A DNA stretch of 6,573 nt from an uncultured Clostridia bacterium (GTDB taxonomy: Bacteria > Bacillota > Clostridia > UBA1381): positions 1 to 6,573 of the forward strand of contig CAMFCK010000051.1 of NCBI GenBank assembly GCA_945948775.1, in the 5' to 3' direction. Position numbers and translations under genes: made by a program. Below the pieces are notes generated by a model, which did no database searches, was not told where the DNA came from, and saw nothing but the letters and a program-made list of their open reading frames with translations. Positions 1 through 6,139 of this stretch are shown here, in pieces. Position 1 is the first letter of the stretch. The number at the start of each line of letters is the position of its first letter.

Positions 1-166
1 CCTCCAACACCTTCCATTCATCCTCGGTGTAAAGCAGCAGACATTCATCCACCAATGAGCGCGTTACATAAACAACGCCGGGCATTTTTTCGCGAAGCTT
101 AGCCGGCAGAACAAATCTTCCGCGCTCATCGAGCTGCCGCGGATAACTTCCGACAAAGCTTGCCAT
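1..166 (-). CDS. mraZ: MraZ transcriptional regulator, N-terminal part (cut by left edge)
   Basis: The first 55 codons of a minus-strand gene that runs off the left edge. The protein opens with MASFVGSYPRQLDERGRFVL and continues into PAKLREKMPG and a TRSLVDECLLLYTEDEW stretch. This matches the first SpoVT/AbrB-like half of MraZ, including the conserved DxxxR motif at Asp13-Arg17. MraZ proteins are about 140-150 residues, so roughly a third is visible. In this family MraZ is a nucleoid-associated DNA-binding repressor that controls its own promoter at the head of the dcw (division and cell wall) cluster, usually followed by rsmH, ftsL and pbp genes. Those genes would lie left of the window and are not seen. 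The start at 166 was chosen because the protein then begins as family members do. The in-frame ATG at 190 has no ribosome-binding site. The site used is modest: AAAGGA 12 nt upstream of the chosen ATG. Confidence 0.93.
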   Translation of the reverse strand, partial: MASFVGSYPRQLDERGRFVLPAKLREKMPGVVYVTRSLVDECLLLYTEDEWKVLE

Positions 167-253
167 CGCCTCACACCGTCCTTTCAGCATAATCGCACGA
201 AAGAGCCGCTTGTCCTCATGACGCAAATAAGGTGAAAGTCTTTTTCATTTTCA

Positions 254-288
254 CCCCAAACGCTCCCATTCGTACCCTTTCACTCCCA
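254..288 (-). promoter_or_regulatory. MraZ operator: four TGGGA-like boxes at 10-bp phasing
   Basis: Read on the minus strand, boxes TGGGA (288-284), AGGGT (278-274), TGGGA (268-264) and TGGGG (258-254) start exactly 10 bp apart, giving the pattern 5-nt box plus 5-nt spacer. A weaker TGGTG (299-295) sits one base out of phase upstream. TGGGN repeats with 5-nt spacers between promoter and mraZ are the known MraZ-binding region in Escherichia coli. The boxes lie between the predicted -10 and the mraZ start, on one face of the helix, as expected for autorepression. The box pattern is seen directly; binding is inferred. Confidence 0.85.
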
Positions 289-317
289 ATTGTACACCAA
301 AGAACGAAAAAAAGCAA
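289..317 (-). promoter_or_regulatory. Predicted sigma-A promoter of mraZ
   Basis: On the minus strand, TTGCTT (317-312) is followed after exactly 17 nt by TACAAT (294-289), a good vegetative promoter. Transcription would start near 282, inside the MraZ boxes, and give a leader of about 115 nt before the mraZ ATG at 166. Confidence 0.75.
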
Positions 318-540
318 GTATTTTTATTAAAAAAATAATACTTTTTTTTAATTTGTGTTACAAAAATTACTTTTGCATTATCAAATTATATCAAAAAACA
401 ACAAGATTTAGGATTATTTTAACAAAAAATATCCAATTTGCCACATTATCTTGTGTCTATTTACTATTGTATCACGTTTTTCCTCATTACGCAATATATT
501 GTGGTAAGTTTATTAAGGAAATTTTCATATTTTTTAACTA

Positions 541-569
541 TTGACATTTTTTTAGCAAAGGTATAAAAT
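541..569 (+). promoter_or_regulatory. Predicted sigma-A promoter of galT
   Basis: A perfect -35 box TTGACA (541-546) is followed by a 17-nt spacer and a -10 box TAAAAT (564-569), which sits inside the longer TATAAAAT. The predicted start, near 576, leaves a leader of about 30 nt. No clear cre site or other operator overlaps it, so sugar control cannot be read from the sequence. Confidence 0.8.
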
Positions 570-591
570 TATTTGGAAAATAATTAACTTC

Positions 592-598
592 AAGGAGG
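592..598 (+). promoter_or_regulatory. Strong ribosome-binding site of galT, fixes a GTG start
   Basis: AAGGAGG lies 7 nt upstream of the GTG at 606-608. It is near-perfectly complementary to the 16S rRNA 3' end and makes GTG the start. No ATG competes nearby. Confidence 0.9.
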
Positions 599-605
599 AA
601 TTAAG

Positions 606-1580
606 GTGGCTGAATTACGCTGGAACCCTATGATAAAGGATTGGGTAATGATAGCTTCAAACAGGCAGAACAGACCGCAGATGCCAAAGGACTGGTGTCC
701 GTTCTGTCCCGGTTCGGGTAAGGTGCCCGATCATTTTTCCGTTTATAAATATGACAATGATTTCCCCGCGCTTTCGCAGGATCCGCCGAAGCCGGATGAT
801 GTTGAAACGCGCATATACAAAACGCGCCCGAATTACGGTAAATGTGAGGTAATACTCTACTCTCCGGAGCACACCGTCACGCTCCCGGAGCTGCCGGCTG
901 CTCATATTCGCGAGCTGGTTGATTTATGGTGTGAGCGTTTTGCGGACATTTCATCCGATAAAAATATCAAATATGTGTTTATATTCGAAAACCGCGGTGC
1001 AGTAGTCGGCGTTACCATGCCGCATCCTCACGGTCAGATTTACGGCTATTCGGTGATCCCGAAGAAAATTGAGCTTGAATGCGAGTCCTTCAAGGAATAC
1101 AAAGAAGAAACCGGGCGCTGTCTGATGTGCGATATGCTTGAGGACGAAATCGGTGCAAAATCAAGAATTATCTTTGAAAATGAGCATTTTATCGTATTTC
1201 TCCCCTTCTTCTGCGAATATCCCTACGGTATCTACATAGCTGCAAAGCGTCACTATCAGAATCTTTCACAGATGACCGATGCTGAAAAAACCGCACTTGC
1301 TGTCACGCTCAAGGAAGCAGCCGGAACGCTTGACAGCCTGTTTGACTATCCGTTCCCCTACATGATGTGTATGTATCAAAATCCGGTCAATACCGATGAA
1401 GATACCTCCTGTCATCATTTTCATATTGCCTTTTATCCGCCGATGCGTTCGGCAGACAAGCAAAAATTCAATGCATCCTCCGAAACAGGAGTGTGGGCTC
1501 ACTGCAATCCGACCGCACCAGAGGAAAAAGCGGAGGAGCTTCGTGCCGCACACGAAAAATTTCTGAAGAATAATATGTAA
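606..1580 (+). CDS. galT: Galactose-1-phosphate uridylyltransferase, class I
   Basis: A 324-residue cytosolic enzyme of the Leloir pathway. It moves UMP from UDP-glucose to galactose 1-phosphate, giving UDP-galactose and glucose 1-phosphate through a uridylylated histidine. The HIT-fold signature is clear: PHPHGQ at 139-144, with His142 as the expected nucleophile (His166 in E. coli). The zinc ligands of the E. coli enzyme all have counterparts: Cys31 and Cys34 in CPFC, His89 in SPEHTVTL, and His140. The second half carries the conserved FENEHFIVFLPF stretch, HHFHIAFYPP at about 270-279 and an SETG-containing tail. Length is slightly short for the family (about 340-350) but both halves are complete. 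The gene stands alone with its own promoter; galK and galE are not in the window. It diverges from mraZ and converges on the methyltransferase gene. Some GalT-like proteins prefer other hexose 1-phosphates, so exact substrate choice is not proven. Confidence 0.95.
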   Translation: MAELRWNPMIKDWVMIASNRQNRPQMPKDWCPFCPGSGKVPDHFSVYKYDNDFPALSQDPPKPDDVETRIYKTRPNYGKCEVILYSPEHTVTLPELPAAHIRELVDLWCERFADISSDKNIKYVFIFENRGAVVGVTMPHPHGQIYGYSVIPKKIELECESFKEYKEETGRCLMCDMLEDEIGAKSRIIFENEHFIVFLPFFCEYPYGIYIAAKRHYQNLSQMTDAEKTALAVTLKEAAGTLDSLFDYPFPYMMCMYQNPVNTDEDTSCHHFHIAFYPPMRSADKQKFNASSETGVWAHCNPTAPEEKAEELRAAHEKFLKNNM

Positions 1581-1585
1581 CAAAA

Positions 1586-1606
1586 AGGCGCGCATTTTGC
1601 GCGCCT
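1586..1606 (-). terminator. Intrinsic terminator for the minus-strand methyltransferase transcript
   Basis: A perfect 9-bp stem (AGGCGCGCA / TGCGCGCCT) with a 3-nt loop. Read on the minus strand it is followed by TTTTTG, so it fits a rho-independent terminator for the leftward transcript ending at 1862. Read on the plus strand it has no T run, so it is a poor terminator for galT. Confidence 0.7.
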
Positions 1607-1690
1607 CAGACCATCGACAAATTGGTTAGACCGCGCAAAACTCATTGTAGCAAGAGCAAACAAATATTATATCAAGTTTTTCAACCGAAA

Positions 1691-1719
1691 ACAGTCATGC
1701 GTATTTTCCGCATGACTGT
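1691..1719. repeat. Perfect 11-bp hairpin
   Basis: ACAGTCATGCG (1691-1701) pairs fully with CGCATGACTGT (1709-1719) across a 7-nt loop. On the minus strand the stem runs into TTTTCGG, a weak back-up terminator at best. Confidence 0.75.
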
Positions 1720-1724
1720 GCGCT

Positions 1725-1782
1725 TTTTGCGGAAATGAACTCTACCGTACCATCGTACGCCGACGAATTCATTTCCGCAAAA
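1725..1782. repeat. 15-bp perfect inverted repeat enclosing a second small hairpin
   Basis: TTTTGCGGAAATGAA (1725-1739) is the exact reverse complement of 1768-1782. The 28-nt interior contains its own hairpin, CGTAC (1746-1750) with GTACG (1755-1759) around CATC. This makes a nested structure of a kind typical of mobile intergenic repeats or structured RNA. There is no T run after either arm, so it is not a classical terminator. Confidence 0.75.
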
Positions 1783-1808
1783 TCCAACCTAATTTCTCGC
1801 AGTCTCCG

Positions 1809-1832
1809 GCGTGTAGACTTTTGTCTACACGC
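1809..1832. repeat. Perfect 10-bp hairpin next to the right-end terminator
   Basis: GCGTGTAGAC (1809-1818) pairs with GTCTACACGC (1823-1832) around a TTTT loop, one base before the next hairpin. Its right half overlaps the right inverted end of the intergenic element. Confidence 0.75.
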
Positions 1833-1833
1833 T

Positions 1834-1860
1834 GAGGCGCGCATTTTTGCGCGCCTCTTT
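1834..1860 (+). terminator. Probable terminator for galT read-through on the plus strand
   Basis: GAGGCGCGCA (1834-1843) pairs perfectly with TGCGCGCCTC (1848-1857) around TTTT and is followed by TTTACT. The T tract is short, so strength is uncertain. It lies 254 nt after the galT stop, but it is the only hairpin in the gap with a T tract on the plus strand. Confidence 0.5.
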
Positions 1861-1861
1861 A

Positions 1862-2611
1862 CTATCTTTTCGCCTCATACATGAGAAGCGCGGCAGCAAC
1901 CGCAGCATTCAGCGATTCCGCGCCCCCGTATATCGGAACAATTACTCTTTCATCGCACATATCCAACAGCTCCTGCGAAACGCCGTTCGCCTCGTTGCCG
2001 ATAATTACCGCACATGGCTTGGAATAGTCTGCCTCGCGGTAATCCCTGCTTTCAGCGCCAAGCGCGCCGGCTATAAGACGCAGTCCGCTTTGCTTTAATT
2101 GCTCATACCCTATGCCTTCGCAGACGCTTGTATGGAAAAACGAACCCATACTCGCGCGCACGGTTTTAGGATTATAAAGCTCTGCACAGCCGGGTGAAAG
2201 CAGCACTCCAAACCCTGCTGCGTCAGCAGTACGGATAATCGTACCGAGATTGCCGGGATCGGATATTCTGTCACAGTAAACATAATTTTTGTCCGGCGCA
2301 AATTTGCGGCTATTGTGCATCCTTATTACCGCCAGTATCCCCTGCGGCGTTTTCGTTTCGCAAAGAGCAGGAAACACGGCGCTTTTTACAATATATAAAT
2401 CCGCTCCTGCCATATCGGACAAATTTACTTGCTTTGCATAATCGTCCGACACGGCAATACAGCTAATATCCGCTCCGGCTTTTATTGCATCATTAACGGA
2501 TTTTTCGCCTTCAACGGTATACTCACCGTTTTTTTGCCGCTCCTTTTTCAAAAGCAGCGATTTTATGTACTTATATTTGGGATTTTTCGCCGATGTGATC
2601 TCAAAAATCAT
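1862..2611 (-). CDS. TrmH/SpoU-family RNA 2'-O-methyltransferase
   Basis: A 249-residue protein of the SPOUT superfamily. The N-terminal part (about 1-100) is the small substrate-binding domain seen in RlmB/TsnR-like members (KERQKNGEYTVEGEKSV at 23-39). The C-terminal catalytic domain shows all three family motifs: motif 1 SDPGNLGTIIRTADAAGFG with Asn121 and Arg127, motif 2 IIGNEANGVS with Glu207, and motif 3 ESLNAAVAAALLMYE with Ser233 and Asn235. These form the trefoil knot that binds S-adenosylmethionine; such enzymes methylate ribose 2'-OH groups in rRNA or tRNA as dimers. The exact target nucleotide cannot be told from sequence, so no gene symbol is given. The ATG at 2611 has GGAG 7 nt upstream. 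It lies 80 bp after zupT with no strong terminator between, so it is probably co-transcribed with it. Confidence 0.92.
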   Translation of the reverse strand: MIFEITSAKNPKYKYIKSLLLKKERQKNGEYTVEGEKSVNDAIKAGADISCIAVSDDYAKQVNLSDMAGADLYIVKSAVFPALCETKTPQGILAVIRMHNSRKFAPDKNYVYCDRISDPGNLGTIIRTADAAGFGVLLSPGCAELYNPKTVRASMGSFFHTSVCEGIGYEQLKQSGLRLIAGALGAESRDYREADYSKPCAVIIGNEANGVSQELLDMCDERVIVPIYGGAESLNAAVAAALLMYEAKR

Positions 2612-2691
2612 TTTAATTCTCCATTCCGCCGCATTGCAGCGGTATCATTCATTATGCGCAGGAATACATGATAATTGCTCCGCGTCAGATT

Positions 2692-3480
2692 TCACATGAA
2701 CAGCAGCAGGCTCGCTGCCATCACCATCATTCCCACAACTGCTCCTATTATTGTAACGCGGCTTTTTTCAAGCTCACGCGCCATAGGCAAAAGCTCTTCG
2801 ATCGAAATAAATACCATTATACCAGCTACAACCGCAAACAGCGCTCCAAACACGAAGTCGCTGAAAAACGGGCGCAGAATAAGATAACCAATAAAAGCAC
2901 CGACAGGCTCAGTCATGCCGGACAAAAAGGATATGCCAAACGCACGCTTTCTGTTGCCTGACGCAAAGAAAATCGGCGCGGAGGTAGCTATTCCCTCCGG
3001 TATATTATGTATCGCGATTGCAACAGCTATCGCAACGCCCAGATGTGGGTCACGAAGCGCTGATGTAAAGGTTGCAAGCCCCTCCGGGAAATTATGTATA
3101 CCAATCGCAAGCGCAGTCATAACTCCCATGCGCTGCAAGCTTGCACGGTTATTTTTCTGCGGCGAAAGGCTGCCTATATCTCCATCAGCAGACGGCACGA
3201 AGAAGTCTATAATGCCGATAAGCACGATCCCGACAAAGAAAAACAACGCTGCATAGCATGCGCCGCTGATTTCTCCGGCTGCCGCGCCAAGATATGTCTT
3301 GCTTTTTGAGTATATTTCAACCATTGAAACATACAGCATCACTCCTGCCGAAAACCCGAGCGAGCCGGCAAGAAACTTTGTGTTTGTTTGCTTTGCAAAA
3401 AGCGCCATCACGCTGCCCACACCGGTCGCAAGCCCGGCAAACAGCGTAAGCGACATTGCAAAGAGAAAATTACTGTCCAT
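2692..3480 (-). CDS. zupT: ZIP-family divalent metal transporter, ZupT type
   Basis: A 262-residue inner-membrane protein, close to the usual length of about 260, with roughly eight hydrophobic segments. It has both ZIP signatures: HNFPEGLATF at 129-138 and HNIPEGIATS at 158-167, whose His, Asn and Glu residues form the binuclear metal site between membrane segments 4 and 5. A short polar loop (about 96-118) precedes them. ZupT proteins import zinc and often iron, manganese or cobalt with broad selectivity; which metal matters here cannot be told. AGGAGG lies 7 nt before the ATG. Just upstream of that site sits an intrinsic-terminator hairpin, so expression needs read-through or a promoter I could not place with confidence. 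I saw no obvious Zur or Fur box. The methyltransferase gene follows downstream. Confidence 0.94.
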   Translation of the reverse strand: MDSNFLFAMSLTLFAGLATGVGSVMALFAKQTNTKFLAGSLGFSAGVMLYVSMVEIYSKSKTYLGAAAGEISGACYAALFFFVGIVLIGIIDFFVPSADGDIGSLSPQKNNRASLQRMGVMTALAIGIHNFPEGLATFTSALRDPHLGVAIAVAIAIHNIPEGIATSAPIFFASGNRKRAFGISFLSGMTEPVGAFIGYLILRPFFSDFVFGALFAVVAGIMVFISIEELLPMARELEKSRVTIIGAVVGMMVMAASLLLFM

Positions 3481-3487
3481 TATTCCG

Positions 3488-3493
3488 CCTCCT
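3488..3493 (-). promoter_or_regulatory. zupT ribosome-binding site abutting a terminator
   Basis: AGGAGG ends 7 nt before the zupT ATG at 3480. It starts at the base immediately after the terminator T run, so terminator folding and ribosome access could influence each other. Confidence 0.85.
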
Positions 3494-3537
3494 AAAAAAT
3501 CCTGCTGCTACCATATTACTGGCATTGCAGGATTTTT
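3494..3537 (-). terminator. Intrinsic terminator or attenuator between ymfH and zupT
   Basis: On the minus strand AAAAATCCTGC (3537-3527) pairs perfectly with GCAGGATTTTT (3505-3495) across a 21-nt loop, and the T run continues to 3494. This ends the ymfF-ymfH transcript. Its T run abuts the zupT ribosome-binding site AGGAGG (3493-3488), an unusually tight arrangement. Confidence 0.8.
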
Positions 3538-3549
3538 GTGCGGAAAATA

Positions 3550-4833
3550 TCACTCTTTTATCGGATTTATCACCGAAAGCGCTGCGCGTTCGCGTACAAA
3601 GTGTTGCTTAAATCTACTTTGCACATCCTCAAAGCTGACGCTCTCAAACACACGGGAATAGTCGAAATAATCGGCGTCAACAAGACATTCGGTCAAAAAG
3701 GCATGCGCATATCCCTCAATATCATTAAAGGAACGGATATAATCTCCCCAGCATACCTTCTTAATCCTTTCAAAGTCCTCCCGTTTCAGCTTTGTTGCGT
3801 CAATTTCGTCAAGAATTTCATCAAAAACCCTTTTCGGCTCAGCGGATTCGCCTTCAATCGCCGTAAACGCATACGAGATCTGCGGATTATACTCCGCCGA
3901 AAAACTGTTATTGATAAGTCCTGCGGAATACAGGCGGTTATACAGCTTCGTACTCTTTCCGAAAAGCATTTCACATAGTATATCCATTTCTATCGCTTTT
4001 TTCATAAGGCGTTCGCCGCCGTAACCAACGTCAATATCCTTCCAGCCCATCATAAAAAGCGGCTGCGATACCGATATGCATTGCTCTGCATAGTGTTTTG
4101 CGACATAATCCGGCTCCTCCGGATATATTCGCTTTATTTCTTCTTTAAACGGCTTGTTATTCTTAATCCCGCCCTCAATAACAGCTAAAGCTTCCTCCGG
4201 ATCAAAATCACCGGTCACAAAAATCGCCATGTTGGATAGGTTATAAAAGGTGTTGTAGCATTTATACAAAAGCTCATTGTCAATATGGGATATGCTTTCG
4301 ACAGTACCGGCAATATCCAGCTTTACAGGATGGTTCACATACAGACAGCCAAGAAGGTTAAAGAATACGCGCCACGGCGCATTATCATCATACATCTTTA
4401 TTTCCTGTCCGATTATTCCCTGTTCCTTTTCCACGCTCTCTTTAGTAAAGTACGGCGACTGCACATAGTCAAGCAGCGTCCTTAAATTATCAAAAAAATT
4501 ATCGGTCGCAGAGAACAGATACGCCGTCATATTAAAGCTGGTAAACGCGTTAGCATTTCCGCCGAGTTTGGAAAACTTGTCAAAAACATTGCTTCCGTCC
4601 GGCTGGTCGAACATTTTATGCTCAAGATAATGCGCTATACCATCCGGCACCTCGGTCACCTTATCCTCGCCCGGGACAATAAACTTAGAATCCACCGAGC
4701 CGTATCTTGTACCGAAAATAGCGTAATTTGAACTGTAGCCTGCTCTCGGCATAATGTAAATCAAAAGACCGCTTTCATGCTTTTTATAATAAAGGCTTTC
4801 ACCGGTCGCCTTGTCAACTCTTTTCTCAAGCAT
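3550..4833 (-). CDS. ymfH: M16B zinc metallopeptidase, catalytic subunit (YmfH type)
   Basis: A 427-residue M16 protein with no signal peptide, so cytosolic. The inverted zinc motif HYLEH lies at 68-72: His68 and His72 are ligands and Glu71 the catalytic base. The pair Glu137 and Glu144 has the 7-residue spacing of other M16B enzymes, and Glu144 is the likely third ligand. NANAFTSFNMTAY (93-105) is the conserved substrate-strand region. The C-terminal half lacks the Arg/Tyr pair: Arg300 is present, but the Tyr position seven residues on is Ile307. That residue pair is supplied by the partner encoded just upstream. The start overlaps the end of the partner gene's region, with AAAGGAGG (4849-4842) lying in the last codons of ymfF and a 3-nt gap between stop and start, so the two are translationally linked. 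Related proteins are annotated as associated with EF-P 5-aminopentanol modification in Bacillus; that role is not shown by this sequence. Confidence 0.9.
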   Translation of the reverse strand: MLEKRVDKATGESLYYKKHESGLLIYIMPRAGYSSNYAIFGTRYGSVDSKFIVPGEDKVTEVPDGIAHYLEHKMFDQPDGSNVFDKFSKLGGNANAFTSFNMTAYLFSATDNFFDNLRTLLDYVQSPYFTKESVEKEQGIIGQEIKMYDDNAPWRVFFNLLGCLYVNHPVKLDIAGTVESISHIDNELLYKCYNTFYNLSNMAIFVTGDFDPEEALAVIEGGIKNNKPFKEEIKRIYPEEPDYVAKHYAEQCISVSQPLFMMGWKDIDVGYGGERLMKKAIEMDILCEMLFGKSTKLYNRLYSAGLINNSFSAEYNPQISYAFTAIEGESAEPKRVFDEILDEIDATKLKREDFERIKKVCWGDYIRSFNDIEGYAHAFLTECLVDADYFDYSRVFESVSFEDVQSRFKQHFVRERAALSVINPIKE

Positions 4834-4836
4834 GCC

Positions 4837-6108
4837 TTATGCCTCCTTTCCGGTAAGAAAATACGCGCACTCATACCGTATCTTCTGCGCCGCCGCCACA
4901 GCTTCCTCCAAAGTCACGCCGGTTATCTTTTCAATATAATACTCAACATCATAATTTGTGCCGACAATCTTCTCTCCCAGATAAAAGCTCTGCATATACA
5001 GCTGATCATCATAGTAGGAATTCAGACTGTTTATCAGATACATCTTAGCGGCTGTAAATTCCTGTTCTGTAACATCGCCCTTTTTAAGAGCCTCAAGCTG
5101 AAGAAGCACCTCATCATGCGCCTTTTTTAAATTTTCAAACTCAACGCCCGCATTAACTGCTATAAAGCCCTTGAACTTATGCATCTGAGAGCCTGCATAA
5201 TAAGCAAGACTAAGCTTTTCTCGCACATTATTAAATAGCTTGCTGTGCGCGCCGCCGCCGAAAATGCTGTTAGCAACAGCTAGTCCCCAGTAATCGTCAG
5301 TTCCCGGCGCAACCCCCGTAGAAAAGCCCATGGCAAGCTTGCCCTGCGTCACATCCATATGTTCGTAAATCTCACGAGGCTCTTTTGCGCCGCCCTCAAG
5401 CAGCTTTGTGCACGGAATTTGCGCACATGTAAAGCTCATCCCGCCGATACATTCGCTAACCGCTGAGGCAACATCGTCAATATCCGCCTCGCCTGCGACA
5501 TAAATATCAATAGCCGACGATGTTATTATATTTTTGTAGTATTCATAAAGCTCCGTTCGCTCAAGCTTTGCCGCGCTTTCCTCATCACCGATTCTTGACA
5601 CGGCATACGGCGTTGCCTCGCAGAGTATTTCGCAAAGTCTTTCATGCGCGTAAACACGCTTGTCGTTCATGCATGCGCGGATACGGTCTATAAGATTTTT
5701 CTGCTCCTGTGCAAAAAAATCCTCGCAAAAGCCTCCGTCCTCAATTCTCGGTTCAAATACAACTCCGCACAAAAGCTTTATCAGCGATTTTAGAAGCGGC
5801 TCCGATCCGGGCACATATCTGTCAGATATACATTCCGCTTCAAAGGAAATTATCTGATCCTCGCCCTTTTTACTGACGCCCGTTGACAGCCGGGAACCGT
5901 AAAGCTCCTCCAGCCTTTTGGATATTGCCTCCATGTCCGGAAAATCCTTCGAGCCGCGCTTCAGCAGCAGCGACAAAAGTGCATTTTTCGCAGCGTCCTG
6001 TCTGCACAGCGGACGATGGATGTAAAATCCGACAGTTGTGGTTTTCAGCTTGTTCATAGGAATATATGAAAGCGTAATATTCTCGTTAATACTTTTGCTT
6101 TGAATCAT
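4837..6108 (-). CDS. ymfF: M16B peptidase-like subunit without zinc motif (YmfF type)
   Basis: A 423-residue cytosolic M16 homologue. Where HxxEH should be, around residues 43-53, it reads ALLSLLLKRGS, so it cannot bind catalytic zinc. The C-terminal half keeps VREKLSLAYY with Arg296 and Tyr303, the seven-residue Arg/Tyr spacing that holds substrate in M16 enzymes. This is the known division of labour in two-subunit M16B peptidases, so it should pair with the ymfH product encoded 3 nt downstream. The start is set at the ATG at 6108 because AGGAG (6121-6117) lies 8 nt upstream. A TTG at 6126 would add six residues but would overlap that ribosome-binding site. The gene has its own vegetative promoter just after gpr. 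The substrate is unknown; a link to EF-P modification is suggested only by the naming of Bacillus relatives. Confidence 0.88.
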   Translation of the reverse strand: MIQSKSINENITLSYIPMNKLKTTTVGFYIHRPLCRQDAAKNALLSLLLKRGSKDFPDMEAISKRLEELYGSRLSTGVSKKGEDQIISFEAECISDRYVPGSEPLLKSLIKLLCGVVFEPRIEDGGFCEDFFAQEQKNLIDRIRACMNDKRVYAHERLCEILCEATPYAVSRIGDEESAAKLERTELYEYYKNIITSSAIDIYVAGEADIDDVASAVSECIGGMSFTCAQIPCTKLLEGGAKEPREIYEHMDVTQGKLAMGFSTGVAPGTDDYWGLAVANSIFGGGAHSKLFNNVREKLSLAYYAGSQMHKFKGFIAVNAGVEFENLKKAHDEVLLQLEALKKGDVTEQEFTAAKMYLINSLNSYYDDQLYMQSFYLGEKIVGTNYDVEYYIEKITGVTLEEAVAAAQKIRYECAYFLTGKEA

Positions 6109-6139
6109 TCCAACAGCTCCTATCAATATTAATAGCTAT

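Larger units (their letters stand above)
167..605. other. Divergent AT-rich intergenic region between mraZ and galT
   Basis: A 439-bp region with no convincing gene. The left part (167-317) holds the mraZ leader, operator and promoter. The right part (541-605) holds the galT promoter and ribosome-binding site. The middle, about 320-540, is extremely AT-rich with many A and T runs. The open frame that crosses it is low-complexity (rich in Phe, Ile, Lys and Tyr), has no ribosome-binding site and looks like chance. I see no recognisable operator there. Curved or flexible UP-element-like DNA is possible for both promoters. Confidence 0.7.
1586..1857. repeat. Hairpin-rich intergenic element with inverted ends
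   Basis: A block of about 270 bp filling the gap between two convergent genes. Its ends are inverted copies of one module: on the minus strand at 1621-1598 and on the plus strand at 1820-1843, both read TTTGTC, six mostly different bases, then CTGAGGCGCGCA. Each is completed by the other arm of its GGCGCGCA hairpin (1586-1606 and 1834-1857). Inside lie three further perfect stems (11, 15 and 10 bp). It has no coding capacity. It could be a miniature inverted-repeat element, a REP-like intergenic repeat, or a paired outward-facing terminator. No target-site duplication was evident. Confidence 0.55.

Noticed and set aside
164..190. Longer mraZ start at the in-frame ATG at 190
   Set aside because: No ribosome-binding site precedes it and the extra eight residues do not fit the family's N-terminus.
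216..248. A 10-codon frame (MKKTFTLFAS) in the mraZ leader on the minus strand
   Set aside because: It has an ATG and stop before mraZ, but the only purine-rich stretch (GGGGTG) is 3 nt upstream, too close, and belongs to the last MraZ box. No regulatory codon run is seen.
290..544. An 84-codon open frame on the plus strand upstream of galT
   Set aside because: It lies in extremely AT-rich DNA, is biased to Phe, Ile, Lys and Tyr, has no ribosome-binding site, starts inside the mraZ promoter and runs into the galT promoter. It is a chance frame.
1266..1595. Minus-strand open frame opposite the end of galT
   Set aside because: It is a shadow of galT, with no start signal or recognisable motif, and it crosses the terminator hairpin.
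1607..1690. Possible tRNA or small structured RNA right after galT
   Set aside because: No cloverleaf, no T-loop GTTCGA-like sequence and no CCA end could be found. Only a short, weak ACCA/TGGT pairing is present.
2612..2691. Possible terminator between zupT and the methyltransferase gene
   Set aside because: Only a short CCGC/GCGG hairpin without a T run is present, so co-transcription is more likely.
2668..2961. Plus-strand open frames opposite zupT, one with a His-rich start
   Set aside because: They are complements of the hydrophobic zupT codons, with no ribosome-binding site. The His run is an artefact of ATG/GTG codons read backwards.
6109..6126. TTG start adding six residues to ymfF
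   Set aside because: It would include the AGGAG ribosome-binding site that serves the ATG at 6108, and it lacks its own site.
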